Of a DNA stretch of 64,000 nt, positions 11,847 through 19,834 are shown piece by piece. This stretch comes from Ruminococcaceae bacterium Marseille-P2935 (GTDB taxonomy: Bacteria; Bacillota; Clostridia; Oscillospirales; Ruminococcaceae): NCBI GenBank assembly GCA_900104565.1, contig LT629951.1:62001-126000 (forward strand), read 5' to 3'. The translations under genes and the position numbers were made by a program. The stretch's first letter is position 1. The number at the start of each line of letters is the position of its first letter. The notes beneath the pieces were generated by a model that was given only the letters and a program-made list of their open reading frames with translations, searched no databases and had not been told where the DNA came from.

Positions 11847-12370
11847 AACCTCACCCACTAACAAAATCAAAGATTTTGAGTGGGTCCCGAGAACATTGAT
11901 GCACGCTGTGTATGAATAACCTCACCCACTAACAAAATCAAAGATTTTGAGTGGGTCCCGAGAACATTGATGCACGCTGTGTATGAATAACCTCACCCAC
12001 TAACAAAATCAAAGATTTTGAGTGGGTCCCGAGAACATTGATGCACGCTGTGTATGAATAACCTCACCCGTTACTAAAATTGAAGATTTTAAACGGGTTC
12101 CGAGAACACCCCCGCCTTTGGCATGAATAACCTCACTGCACTCGCTGAATCAAAGATTTTGAGTGGATTCTGAGAACACCCCCACCTTCGGCATGAATAA
12201 CCTCACTGCACTTGCTAAATCAAAGGTTTTAAACGGGTCCCGAGAACACCTCCGCCTTCGGCATGAATAACCTCACTGCACTTGCTAAATCAAAGGTTTT
12301 AAACGGGTCCCGAGAACACCCCCACCTTCGGCATGAATAACCTCACCCAGTACAAAACCAACAATTTTGA
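11844..12370 (+). repeat. 7.5-unit tandem array of 69-71-bp hairpin repeats
   Basis: Unit starts (AATAACCTCAC) are at 11844, 11915, 11986, 12057, 12126, 12196, 12266 and, partial, 12336. Units 1-3 are identical over 71 bp; later units diverge. Each early unit can fold as CCCACT with AGTGGG, with AAAATC paired to GATTTT inside. In unit 4 the outer stem reads CCCGTT/AACGGG, so two base pairs changed on both sides together. Units 5-7 keep the inner stem but lose part of the outer one. There are no spacers, so this is not CRISPR. The array lies between a promoter and a structured RNA and is probably part of the same transcript. Confidence 0.85.
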
Positions 12371-12835
12371 TCGTGACCCAGTACGGGGTATATTCCAATG
12401 GTTCTTTTGGCTGCTGCCCTGCACCTGCCAACGGGCAGCCGGGTATTTTTGCCATGCCAACATGGAAAATCCCGGAGGGTACGGCCGCAGGCCGCTGCAC
12501 CGCGACGCGCTGCCGGTTAGCTAGGGCGATTGAAGCGGTGCAGTCAAGGGCAACTGTGCAGGGCATGAAGCCAGGCGTTAGCTGATTCAGGCGTAAGAGA
12601 CGTATGCCCTTTTGAGTATTTTTCCGGTAAGGGAAAGCCGCAGCAGTGACCTGCTAAGGGCAACCGAATGTCGTGAAGGAAGAACCAGTGAAACTGGTGA
12701 CGTGGAAATACTGGGGGGCCGCAGGCCGAGACAGTGAGGCACTTGGCCCGCAGCAAAAGCACTTGCTCCCCGCATAGGTGAGAACCGCAAAATGGTTATG
12801 ATACTTATATAGCTAGGCCGGCAAGCGGCTTTTTT
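12371..12835 (+). ncRNA. Candidate large structured non-coding RNA
   Basis: About 460 nt with no credible open frame, dense in perfect stems and closed by a terminator. Clear helices are CTGCCC/GGGCAG near 12416-12437; a long hairpin CCGGG..ATTTT with AAAAT..CCCGG (12439-12475); a 9-bp stem CTGCACCGC (12495-12503) with GCGGTGCAG (12535-12543); GGGCAT (12561-12566) with ATGCCC (12604-12609); ACCAGT/ACTGGT around GAA near 12685-12699; and AACC/GGTT near 12783-12796. GNRA-like GAAA and GCAA stretches are frequent. It does not match the conserved blocks I know for RNase P, tmRNA, SRP RNA, or group II intron domain V. Size and complexity recall families such as raiA, OLE or ROOL RNA, but I cannot confirm any of these. 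Promoter and repeats lie just upstream, and a TtcA-like gene downstream. Confidence 0.65.
12815..12835 (+). terminator. Terminator of the structured RNA
   Basis: AGGCCG pairs with CGGCTT around GCAAG and runs into TTTTTT. It separates the folded RNA from the downstream TtcA-like gene. Confidence 0.75.
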
Positions 12836-13018
12836 CGGGGCATGCGCCGACAGATTTTACCAGATAAGATGCAATCATACTGGTTGCACCCTTGCCCACA
12901 GCATTATATTGGAAAGGGCTTATTCCCTAACCAGTGTGCCCGCCATTTGGCGAAAGGTTCCGGCCAGATGAAACAACAAACAAAAACATGCCGTATTTAC
13001 GCAGGACCGGAGGGGTTT

Positions 13019-13729
13019 ATGCAGCAAATTTTAGGATATATGCGCAAAGCGATTATCGATTATAAGATGATTGAAGATGGTGACCGTATTGCAGTTGGGG
13101 TCAGCGGTGGTAAAGATTCGGTGGCCTTGCTTACCGGCCTTGCCCGCCTAAGGAATTTTATTGGGATCCAGTATGAACTGGTAGCAATTACCTTAGACCC
13201 ATGTTTTGACCAGGTTAAAACTGATTATACTCCCATTGCCGAGTTGTGCCGGCAGTTTGGAATAGAATATGTTTTAAAAGAAACCAATATTGGGCCGGTC
13301 ATTTTTAAAATCCGAGAAGAAAGCAGCCCCTGCAGCCTTTGCGCCCGCATGCGGCGCGGCGCATTGCATGATGTGGCAAAAGAACATGGCTGCAATAAAA
13401 TTGCGTTGGGCCATCATTGGGATGATGCCGTAGAAACTTTTTATATGAACCTGTTTATTGAAGCCAGGCTGGGCTGCTTTTCCCCCGTTACTTATTTGTC
13501 GCGCAAGGACGTAACGGTAATCCGGCCCCTGGTGTTGGCGCCCGAAGCGGATATCCGACGGGCAGTTAACCGGGTTGGGCTGCCTGTTGTCAAAAGCAGG
13601 TGCCCCGTAGACGGTGCAACCCAGCGGCAAAAAACAAAAGACTACCTGAACGATTTGGAAAAAATAAACCCCGGTGTAAAAAAACGGCTGTTTGGCGCCA
13701 TGGTGCGCGGCCATATCAGCGGCTGGTAA
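13019..13729 (+). CDS. ttcA: TtcA-like PP-loop tRNA thiolation protein
   Basis: ATP-dependent PP-loop enzyme of the TtcA/TtuA type, which adds sulfur to tRNA bases (C32 in TtcA). The PP-loop SGGKDS is near residues 30-35, the CSLC cysteine pair near 101-104, and a third cysteine in SRCPVDG near 197; together they can bind an Fe-S cluster. GHHWDDAVETFYMNLF is the family signature. I chose ATG 13019 because GGAGGGG lies just upstream and MQQILGYMRKAIIDY is a normal family start. In-frame ATGs at 12842 and 12968 exist but lack ribosome sites and would add unrelated residues. This gives 236 residues. The precise tRNA target is not proven. Confidence 0.85.
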   Translation: MQQILGYMRKAIIDYKMIEDGDRIAVGVSGGKDSVALLTGLARLRNFIGIQYELVAITLDPCFDQVKTDYTPIAELCRQFGIEYVLKETNIGPVIFKIREESSPCSLCARMRRGALHDVAKEHGCNKIALGHHWDDAVETFYMNLFIEARLGCFSPVTYLSRKDVTVIRPLVLAPEADIRRAVNRVGLPVVKSRCPVDGATQRQKTKDYLNDLEKINPGVKKRLFGAMVRGHISGW

Positions 13730-13745
13730 TAGAGAGGTATTTGTT

Positions 13746-14135
13746 ATGGAACTGGAAAAAACTAAAAAGAAGAGAGACCCCAAAAAACTGTTGGCTTTAT
13801 TTCTGGCAGGATTATTTGTATTTACAGCGCTGGTCAGTGCAGGGGTTGCCATTGCTGATTCGATTGCGCAAAGCAGGGTGAAAGCTCAGGCAGAGGAAGT
13901 TATGAGTAAATACCAGGAATATAATACTTTAATTTCGTTGTATCAGCAGGCCAAAGAGCAGAACGATACCCGTCTTGCAGAAATTGAAGGCGAGCTGGCC
14001 AAGGAGGGCGCCAACTTGGAAAAGCTGCAGCAGGAGCAGCAGGAGCTGAAGGATGATAACCAGAAGCTGGAAACTGCGTTGGAGAATGTAACCGCGCTTC
14101 TGGAAGAATTGAAGCAGCAATGGGGCTTGGAATAA
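13746..14135 (+). CDS. Small membrane-anchored coiled-coil protein
   Basis: A 129-residue protein with a basic start (MELEKTKKKRDPKK) and one membrane helix at about 15-37 (LLALFLAGLFVFTALVSAGVAIA). The outer part from about 45 to 125 is an alpha-helical coiled coil (LAEIEGELAKEGANLEKLQQ and onward). The layout resembles FtsL/DivIC-like septum proteins, but no specific family is recognisable. It starts 16 nt after ttcA with ribosome site AGAGAGG, so the two are likely co-transcribed. No function is assigned. Confidence 0.75.
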   Translation: MELEKTKKKRDPKKLLALFLAGLFVFTALVSAGVAIADSIAQSRVKAQAEEVMSKYQEYNTLISLYQQAKEQNDTRLAEIEGELAKEGANLEKLQQEQQELKDDNQKLETALENVTALLEELKQQWGLE

Positions 14136-14305
14136 AGTGTTTGGCGCATAAGGGCGGTAGCCGTGAATAGGGGCGTGGCATCTCAAAAAAGCGTGCAATT
14201 ACATCCCTCGCGTGCCCTTTCGGGTATTGGGTGTTAGAGTATGGGGAATCGCCTGTGTATCATTGTCATAAACAGCGCGTTTTTCACAAAATCATATTAT
14301 TAATA
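14136..14305. other. Short intergenic stretch with a solo minisatellite unit
   Basis: No gene is seen. At 14212-14233 lies one copy of a CCCTTTCGGGTATTGGGTG-type word related to the tandem arrays at 25091-25245 and 47601-47708. Confidence 0.45.
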
Positions 14306-14340
14306 AGCAGTCCCTGCCTGTACAGGCAGGGACTGCTTTT
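14306..14340 (+). terminator. Terminator downstream of the coiled-coil gene
   Basis: AGCAGTCCCTGCC (14306-14318) pairs perfectly with GGCAGGGACTGCT (14325-14337) and is followed by TTTT. It is 170 nt past the coiled-coil protein stop and is the first terminator after it. Confidence 0.85.
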
Positions 14341-14650
14341 GCATACAATCAAATTATCAAGAAGACATATTTATAATAAAAACCCTCATATCACCGCAGG
14401 GAAGTTTTCACGCAGCAGTGTGGTAACGATTCAGAAAGCCGCATCTTACTCCGGGTAAAATATGTTAAAACGCCGGGTAAAAGAAAGCTTTGCCTTGAAT
14501 TATTACGTATCAGCGGCAGTTGATGCGGACAAAAATAAAGTGGTATCATGAGCTAAAATAACAGAAGGATTTTTATACTTGTAAAAGAAAGCTATGTTTT
14601 ATCTCTGTTTTGCTCTGTCCTGAATTGCTTCGACTAGATGCTTACGGAAA

Positions 14651-14683
14651 AAACGGGCAGATGAATTTTCCATCTGCCCGTTT
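14651..14683. terminator. Bidirectional terminator-like hairpin
   Basis: AAACGGGCAGATG pairs with CATCTGCCCGTTT around AATTTTC, with A's on the left and T's on the right. The 300 nt between this and the previous terminator hold no recognisable gene. Confidence 0.7.
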
Positions 14684-14743
14684 AATAAAAGTTACATATA
14701 TTCAATATCAATTAGAATTGACTCTGTAGAAACAAAAGGGGTA

Positions 14744-14779
14744 TAAAAAACGCAGGTTTGTCATTTACAAACCCGCGTT
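14744..14779 (-). terminator. Terminator of the tRNA-Ser gene
   Basis: On the minus strand the hairpin formed by AACGCGGGTTTGT and ACAAACCTGCGTT is followed by TTTTTT. It begins directly after the encoded CCA end of the tRNA. Confidence 0.85.
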
Positions 14780-14781
14780 GG

Positions 14782-14866
14782 CGGAGAGTTAGGGATTCGA
14801 ACCCTAGGTCCCTTTCGGGACACAGCATTTCGAGTGCTGCACCTTCGACCACTCGGACAACTCTCC
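14782..14866 (-). tRNA. tRNA-Ser (anticodon CGA)
   Basis: The minus strand reads as a complete class II tRNA. The acceptor is GGAGAGT/ACTCTCC and the D arm includes CCGAGTGGTCGAAGG. The anticodon stem CAGCA/TGCTG encloses CTCGAAA, giving anticodon CGA (reads UCG). A variable arm GTCCCGAAAGGGAC and a T loop GGTTCGAATCC follow. The discriminator is G and the CCA is encoded (14779-14781). The long variable arm fits serine. Confidence 0.95.
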
Positions 14867-14867
14867 C

Positions 14868-15171
14868 TATTTTTATTTACCATTGCCAGCCCATCAGCCA
14901 AGCAGGCCGGTTTATTATGGCTGCCTTACGCTATTTTGGCTGTACCGTTTTGGCGCCTATTTTTAGCCAAAACCTTTTGGAACGTAGTTTAGTATAGCAG
15001 ATTCTGCCCAAAAGGTCAATTCTATAAACAAAAATTCTCCTGTTGCTGTTGCTTATTCACTAGAAAATACCAGTATTAAAAAAACTTAAAAAACAGTATC
15101 GTTAGGCGTGAGGAGCGAAAGAATAACAAAACAAAAAATTCAGCTGGTTGTTAAAATCAGTATTTTTATAT
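14868..15171. other. Intergenic region upstream of kdp
   Basis: No gene is seen, only a short ORF antisense to the tRNA. I looked for a c-di-AMP riboswitch, which often precedes potassium genes, and found no match. The control signals I can support lie further right, at 15172-15239. Confidence 0.45.
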
Positions 15172-15239
15172 GATCTTAATACGATCTCAATATCAGCCCA
15201 AAAACCCTAACACCATCCTAATTTTTATCGTGCTATACT
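15172..15239 (+). promoter_or_regulatory. kdp promoter with 11-bp phased repeats (likely KdpE site)
   Basis: GATCTTAATAC (15172-15182) is followed at once by GATCTCAATAT (15183-15193), matching at 9 of 11 positions. Two turns further on, CCCTAACACCA (15205-15215) is followed by TCCTAATTTTT (15216-15226), so all units keep an 11-bp phase. A -10 box TATACT lies at 15234-15239 with no good -35 box. Direct repeats phased at 11 bp upstream of a -10 box are typical for OmpR/PhoB-type regulators, and KdpE, encoded in this operon, is one. Confidence 0.6.
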
Positions 15240-15269
15240 GCTTGAAGAAACAAGAAAGGGAGGATGGTT

Positions 15270-15359
15270 ATGCAGATTGTCTTGGCGGCAATCGGGCTTT
15301 TATCGATTGCGGTACTATGTTACCTGGTTGCGGTATTAATTGGAGGTGACCGGCAGTGA
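15270..15359 (+). CDS. kdpF: KdpF, small subunit of the K+-transporting ATPase
   Basis: A 29-residue single-helix membrane peptide, [20 protein letters not shown] then AVLIGGDRQ. KdpF stabilises the KdpFABC complex at the membrane. It has a strong ribosome site (AAGGGAGG, 15256-15263) and its stop overlaps the GTG start of kdpA by 4 nt, the usual kdp operon layout. Its small size and lack of motif would make it easy to miss, but position and hydrophobicity leave little doubt. Confidence 0.88.
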   Translation: MQIVLAAIGLLSIAVLCYLVAVLIGGDRQ

Positions 15360-17098
15360 GCGAAGCAGTTTTACAATATATTTTATACGTTGTACTGTTG
15401 ATAGGCCTGGCGGTCCCTTTGGGAATTTATATAGGAAAGGTAATGAACGGCGAAAAAGTGCTGCTGACGCGGGTTTTGTCCCCGGTGGAACGCGGCATCT
15501 ACAAAGTGATGCATATTGACCCGCAGGAGCAGATGAACTGGAAAAAATATGCGCTTTCAGCCGTACTGTTCAGCATATTTGGGTTTGTTATTTTATTTTT
15601 GCTCAATATACTGCAGGGCTTTCTGCCCTTAAACCCCCAGCACCTGCCCGGAACAAGCTGGCATCTGGCGTTTAACACTACCTCCAGCTTTGTTACCAAT
15701 ACCAACTGGCAGGCCTATTCAGGGGAAAGCACCCTTAGTTATCTGACCCAGATGCTGGGGTTAACGGTACAAAACTTTGTTTCGGCGGCAACCGGAATAG
15801 CGGTGCTGTTTGCGTTAATCCGTGGATTTATTAAGGTGAAAACTGATGGACTGGGCAGCTTTTGGGCAGATATGACCCGGATTATACTTTACATACTTAT
15901 TCCAATCTGCCTGGTTCTGTCCATCCTGCTGGTTTCACAGGGGGTTGTACAAAACTTTAGCCCATATGAAACCATCGATTTGGTCGAACCCATTACTGCC
16001 GGGGACGGCACTGTCATTACTCAGATGGTGGTGCCCCAGGGCCCGGCAGCCAGCCAAATTTCGATTAAACAGCTGGGAACCAACGGAGGCGGTTTCTTTG
16101 GGGTAAATTCGGCCCACCCGCTGGAAAACCCCAATGCCTTTTCTAACTTTTTAGAGATGACTGCCCTGCTACTGATTCCGGTAGCGCTCTGCTTTACCTT
16201 TGGGCGAAACATAAAGGATAAACGCCAGGGAATTGCGATCTTTTTGGCAATGCTGATTATGCTGGTGGTCTGCCTTGCAGTAACGGGTGCCAATGAGGCG
16301 GCAGCAACCCCGCAGCTCAGCCAGAACGGCGCTGTAGATATCACGGCAGGTGCCGGCCAGGCTGGCGGTAATATGGAGGGCAAAGAAACCCGGTTTGGCA
16401 TAGCGACTTCAGCTACCTGGGCAGTTTACACCACTGCAGCCTCCAACGGTTCGGTCAACTCGATGCATGACAGCTATACCCCCCTGGGCGGAATGATAAC
16501 CATGCTGCAGATGATGCTGGGCGAGGTGATTTTTGGCGGTGTAGGCTGCGGATTATACGGAATGATCGGGTTTGCCATACTGGCGGTGTTTATAGCTGGA
16601 CTGATGGTAGGGCGCACCCCCGAATACCTGGGTAAAAAAATTGAACCTTACGAAATGAAAATGGCAGTTATGGTTTGTTTGGCAACACCGGTGGCAATCC
16701 TGATTGGCAGCGGGCTTGCCACTATGCTGCCCGAAACGATGCAAAGCCTGAACAACCCCGGCGCCCATGGCTTTTCCGAAATCCTTTATGCTTATTCTTC
16801 AGCGGGCGGTAACAACGGTTCGGCCTTTGCGGGATTTAACGCCAACACGGTATTTTTAAACCTGTCCATTGGCCTCATCATGCTGTTTGTCAGGTTTGTG
16901 CCAATGCTGGCAACCCTTGCCATTGCAGGCAGCCAGGTAAAGAAAAAGAAGGTGGCCCAAAACGCCGGAACCCTGCCCACTCATAACGGGCTGTTTATCT
17001 TCCTGCTGATTTTTGTTGTTTTATTGGTAGGGGCGCTCAGCTTCTTCCCTGCTTTGGCGCTTGGACCCATTGCAGAGTACTTTCAGATGTTAGGTTAA
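15356..17098 (+). CDS. kdpA: K+-transporting ATPase subunit A
   Basis: The potassium-binding channel-like subunit of the KdpFABC pump, 580 residues with about ten membrane helices. The four selectivity-filter loops are all visible: [46 protein letters not shown] and [15 protein letters not shown]. The GTG start at 15356 overlaps kdpF by 4 nt; the upstream GGAGGTGA at 15342-15349 serves as ribosome site. kdpB follows after 14 nt. The protein appears complete and ordinary. Confidence 0.97.
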   Translation: MSEAVLQYILYVVLLIGLAVPLGIYIGKVMNGEKVLLTRVLSPVERGIYKVMHIDPQEQMNWKKYALSAVLFSIFGFVILFLLNILQGFLPLNPQHLPGTSWHLAFNTTSSFVTNTNWQAYSGESTLSYLTQMLGLTVQNFVSAATGIAVLFALIRGFIKVKTDGLGSFWADMTRIILYILIPICLVLSILLVSQGVVQNFSPYETIDLVEPITAGDGTVITQMVVPQGPAASQISIKQLGTNGGGFFGVNSAHPLENPNAFSNFLEMTALLLIPVALCFTFGRNIKDKRQGIAIFLAMLIMLVVCLAVTGANEAAATPQLSQNGAVDITAGAGQAGGNMEGKETRFGIATSATWAVYTTAASNGSVNSMHDSYTPLGGMITMLQMMLGEVIFGGVGCGLYGMIGFAILAVFIAGLMVGRTPEYLGKKIEPYEMKMAVMVCLATPVAILIGSGLATMLPETMQSLNNPGAHGFSEILYAYSSAGGNNGSAFAGFNANTVFLNLSIGLIMLFVRFVPMLATLAIAGSQVKKKKVAQNAGTLPTHNGLFIFLLIFVVLLVGALSFFPALALGPIAEYFQMLG

Positions 17099-17112
17099 GG
17101 GGTGGTATAGAA

Positions 17113-19188
17113 ATGTCTATGGCGAAAAAAACGGGTTTTATCAATAGGGATCTGCTGCTGCGTGCAGTGAAGGATTCCTTTTTAAAGCTGGACCCCAGGG
17201 TTCAAATAAAAAACCCGGTTATGTTTTTGGTCTACCTGGCTTCCATTTTAACAACAGGGCTTTATGTGCTGGCCTTGTGCGGAATCAAGGACCAGCAGCC
17301 TGGGTTCATATTAGGAATTGCAATCATTCTTTGGTTGACCGTATTGTTTGCAAACTTTGCCGAAGCCATTGCCGAAGGCCGCGGAAAAGCCCAGGCGGAT
17401 ACGCTGCGTGCCGCTAAGCGGGATGTTCAGGCAAACAAGCTGGCCGACCCAAGTGACCACGAAACTGTTCTGGTAGTGCCATCGGCACAGCTGGTGAAAG
17501 GTGATGTGGTAATTGTACATGCCGGCGAACAGATTCCGGCAGACGGCGAGGTCATTGAAGGCGCCGCCTCGGTAGACGAAAGCGCCATCACTGGGGAATC
17601 TGCCCCCGTCATTCGCGAAAGCGGTGGCGACCGCAGCGCAGTCACCGGCGGTACCACCGTCATCTCTGACTGGCTGGTGATTCGGGTTACCAGCGAAGCA
17701 GGAGAAAGTTTTTTAGATAAAATGATTGCTATGGTCGAAGGCGCATCCCGCAAAAAGACCCCAAACGAACTCGCGCTGCAAATTTTACTGGTGGCTCTGA
17801 CCATTATCTTTTTGCTGGTGGTAATGGCGCTCTACCCTTACTCGGCGTTTTCAGCCAATCAGGCGGGGGTACAGAACAGCACCTCGGTCACTGCGCTGGT
17901 TACGCTGCTCATCTGCTTAGCTCCCACCACCATTGGTGCGCTGCTGTCAGCAATTGGTATTGCCGGTATGAGCAGGCTGAATCAGGCCAATGTACTGGCC
18001 ATGAGCGGCCGTGCTATTGAGGCCGCAGGGGATGTGGATATTCTGCTGCTGGACAAAACCGGAACCATTACCCTGGGCAATCGTCAGGCTTGTGCCTTTA
18101 TTCCAGTAGATGGAACTGACGAGCGGGAACTTGCCGATGCGGCCCAGCTTTCCTCTTTGGCAGATGAAACCCCAGAGGGGCGCAGCGTAGTGGTGCTGGC
18201 TAAGGAGCAGTTTGGTATTCGCGGGCGCAACATGGGCCAGGTACAGGCCACCTTTATTCCATTTACTGCCAAGACCCGCATGAGCGGGGTGGATACTGCG
18301 GCCGGGGATGAAATTCGTAAAGGCGCTGCCGAAGCAGTTAAGGAGTATGTCCTTTCCAAAGGCGGAGTTTACAGTAAGGAATGTGAGGATACGGTGAAAA
18401 GTGTATCCAACCAGGGCGGTACCCCGCTGGTTGTGGCAAAAAACGGCAGGATTTTAGGCGTTATACACCTGAAGGATATTATTAAACAAGGGGTAAAAGA
18501 AAAATTTGCCGACCTGAGAAAGATGGGCATCAAAACCATCATGATTACCGGAGACAACCCCCTTACCGCAGCTGCTATTGCAGCAGAGGCCGGTGTAGAC
18601 GATTTTTTGGCCGAAGCTACCCCGGAGGGGAAGTTGGAGTTGATTCGCAGTTACCAGAAGCAGGGCCATATGGTTGCTATGACCGGGGACGGAACCAACG
18701 ACGCACCGGCACTGGCTCAGGCCGATGTGGCGGTGGCCATGAACACCGGTACCCAAGCCGCCAAAGAAGCGGGCAATATGGTGGATCTGGATTCTTCCCC
18801 AACCAAGCTTATTGATATTGTCCGTATTGGCAAGCAGCTGTTAATGACCAGGGGCTCGCTTACCACCTTTTCGATTGCAAATGACGTGGCTAAATATTTT
18901 GCTATTATTCCTGCACTGTTTATGGGGCTTTACCCCGGGCTGTCGGCACTGAACATCATGGGGCTGCACAGCGCGGAAAGCGCGTTATTTTCGGCTATTA
19001 TCTATAACGCGTTAATCATTGTAGCGCTGATTCCATTGGCGCTGAAGGGGGTAAAATACCGCGAAATCCCCGCCGGTAAGCTGCTTACCCAAAACCTGCT
19101 GATTTACGGCTTAGGCGGAATCATTGCTCCGTTTCTTGCAATTAAGCTGATTGATATGCTGTTGGTGGCCTTTGGGCTGTTTATTTGA
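17113..19188 (+). CDS. kdpB: K+-transporting ATPase ATP-binding subunit B
   Basis: The P-type ATPase subunit that energises KdpA, 691 residues. The phosphorylated aspartate is Asp314 in DKTGTIT. The actuator motif TGES ([10 protein letters not shown]) is near residue 160, and the hinge motif is [12 protein letters not shown]. Membrane helices flank these domains, with the [15 protein letters not shown] segment typical of KdpB in the transport path. Start [13 protein letters not shown] follows a ribosome site AAGGGGTGG that overlaps the end of kdpA. Length and motif order are normal. Confidence 0.97.
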   Translation: MSMAKKTGFINRDLLLRAVKDSFLKLDPRVQIKNPVMFLVYLASILTTGLYVLALCGIKDQQPGFILGIAIILWLTVLFANFAEAIAEGRGKAQADTLRAAKRDVQANKLADPSDHETVLVVPSAQLVKGDVVIVHAGEQIPADGEVIEGAASVDESAITGESAPVIRESGGDRSAVTGGTTVISDWLVIRVTSEAGESFLDKMIAMVEGASRKKTPNELALQILLVALTIIFLLVVMALYPYSAFSANQAGVQNSTSVTALVTLLICLAPTTIGALLSAIGIAGMSRLNQANVLAMSGRAIEAAGDVDILLLDKTGTITLGNRQACAFIPVDGTDERELADAAQLSSLADETPEGRSVVVLAKEQFGIRGRNMGQVQATFIPFTAKTRMSGVDTAAGDEIRKGAAEAVKEYVLSKGGVYSKECEDTVKSVSNQGGTPLVVAKNGRILGVIHLKDIIKQGVKEKFADLRKMGIKTIMITGDNPLTAAAIAAEAGVDDFLAEATPEGKLELIRSYQKQGHMVAMTGDGTNDAPALAQADVAVAMNTGTQAAKEAGNMVDLDSSPTKLIDIVRIGKQLLMTRGSLTTFSIANDVAKYFAIIPALFMGLYPGLSALNIMGLHSAESALFSAIIYNALIIVALIPLALKGVKYREIPAGKLLTQNLLIYGLGGIIAPFLAIKLIDMLLVAFGLFI

Positions 19189-19210
19189 TAGAAAGGATAG
19201 GATTGCTATC

Positions 19211-19816
19211 ATGGAAAAAGTAAAAGAGACAGCGCCCAAGGCGCTTATCTTCCTTCTGATTATGACTTTATTGTGCGGGGTGGTATTCCCTTTGGTGGTT
19301 ACCGGAATTTCCCAGCTGCTGTTCCCCCGGCAGGCAAACGGCAGCATCATAGAAATTGATAGAAAAAAATATGGCAGCGAGCTGCTGGGCCAGCAGTTTA
19401 CCGGTAACGAATACCTTTGGGGCCGTGTGATGAACATTGATACCAGCACATTTACCGACAGTGAAGGCAACCCGGTGATGTACGCCGGGGCTTCCAATAA
19501 AACACCGGCGGGCGAAGAACTGGAGGAGCTGGTGGCCCAGCGGGTGGAAAAAATCCGCGCTGCTCACCCCAACCAGGGCGACACCCCAATCCCGGTGGAC
19601 CTGGTCACCTGCTCCGGCAGCGGGCTTGACCCACACATCTCCCCTGCTGCCGCCGAATATCAGGTGCAGCGTATTGCAGACGCCCGGGGAATTTCTGCTG
19701 AACAAGTACGTGAGATTGTGGTAAAATATACGAAAGGAAAATTTTTAGGAGTATTTGGAGAAGAGACGGTCAATGTTTTAAAGGTAAACCTGGCCCTGGA
19801 CGGAATTTTAAAGTAA
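19211..19816 (+). CDS. kdpC: K+-transporting ATPase subunit C
   Basis: Assembly subunit of the Kdp pump, 201 residues with one N-terminal membrane helix (ALIFLLIMTLLCGVVFPLVV) and an exported domain. The conserved GSELLGQQF, GSGLDPHISPAAAEYQ and RIADARG segments are present. I take ATG 19211, preceded by GAAAGGATAGG, rather than an earlier in-frame start at 19151 that would run inside kdpB. It starts 22 nt after kdpB and is followed by kdpD after 18 nt. Confidence 0.95.
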   Translation: MEKVKETAPKALIFLLIMTLLCGVVFPLVVTGISQLLFPRQANGSIIEIDRKKYGSELLGQQFTGNEYLWGRVMNIDTSTFTDSEGNPVMYAGASNKTPAGEELEELVAQRVEKIRAAHPNQGDTPIPVDLVTCSGSGLDPHISPAAAEYQVQRIADARGISAEQVREIVVKYTKGKFLGVFGEETVNVLKVNLALDGILK

Positions 19817-19834
19817 ACGGTAAAGGGTGAACAA

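Noticed and set aside
11844-12370. CRISPR array from the tandem repeats
   Set aside because: Units are adjacent with no unique spacers, are 69-71 bp long, and no cas genes are nearby.
12285-12790. Short ORFs on both strands inside the structured RNA region
   Set aside because: They overlap each other, lack ribosome sites and cut across strong RNA stems.
14758-14997. ORF antisense to tRNA-Ser (RDSNPRSLSG peptide)
   Set aside because: It is a translation of the tRNA complement, a well-known false gene.
14868-15171. c-di-AMP riboswitch upstream of kdp
   Set aside because: I looked for its conserved blocks and did not find them.
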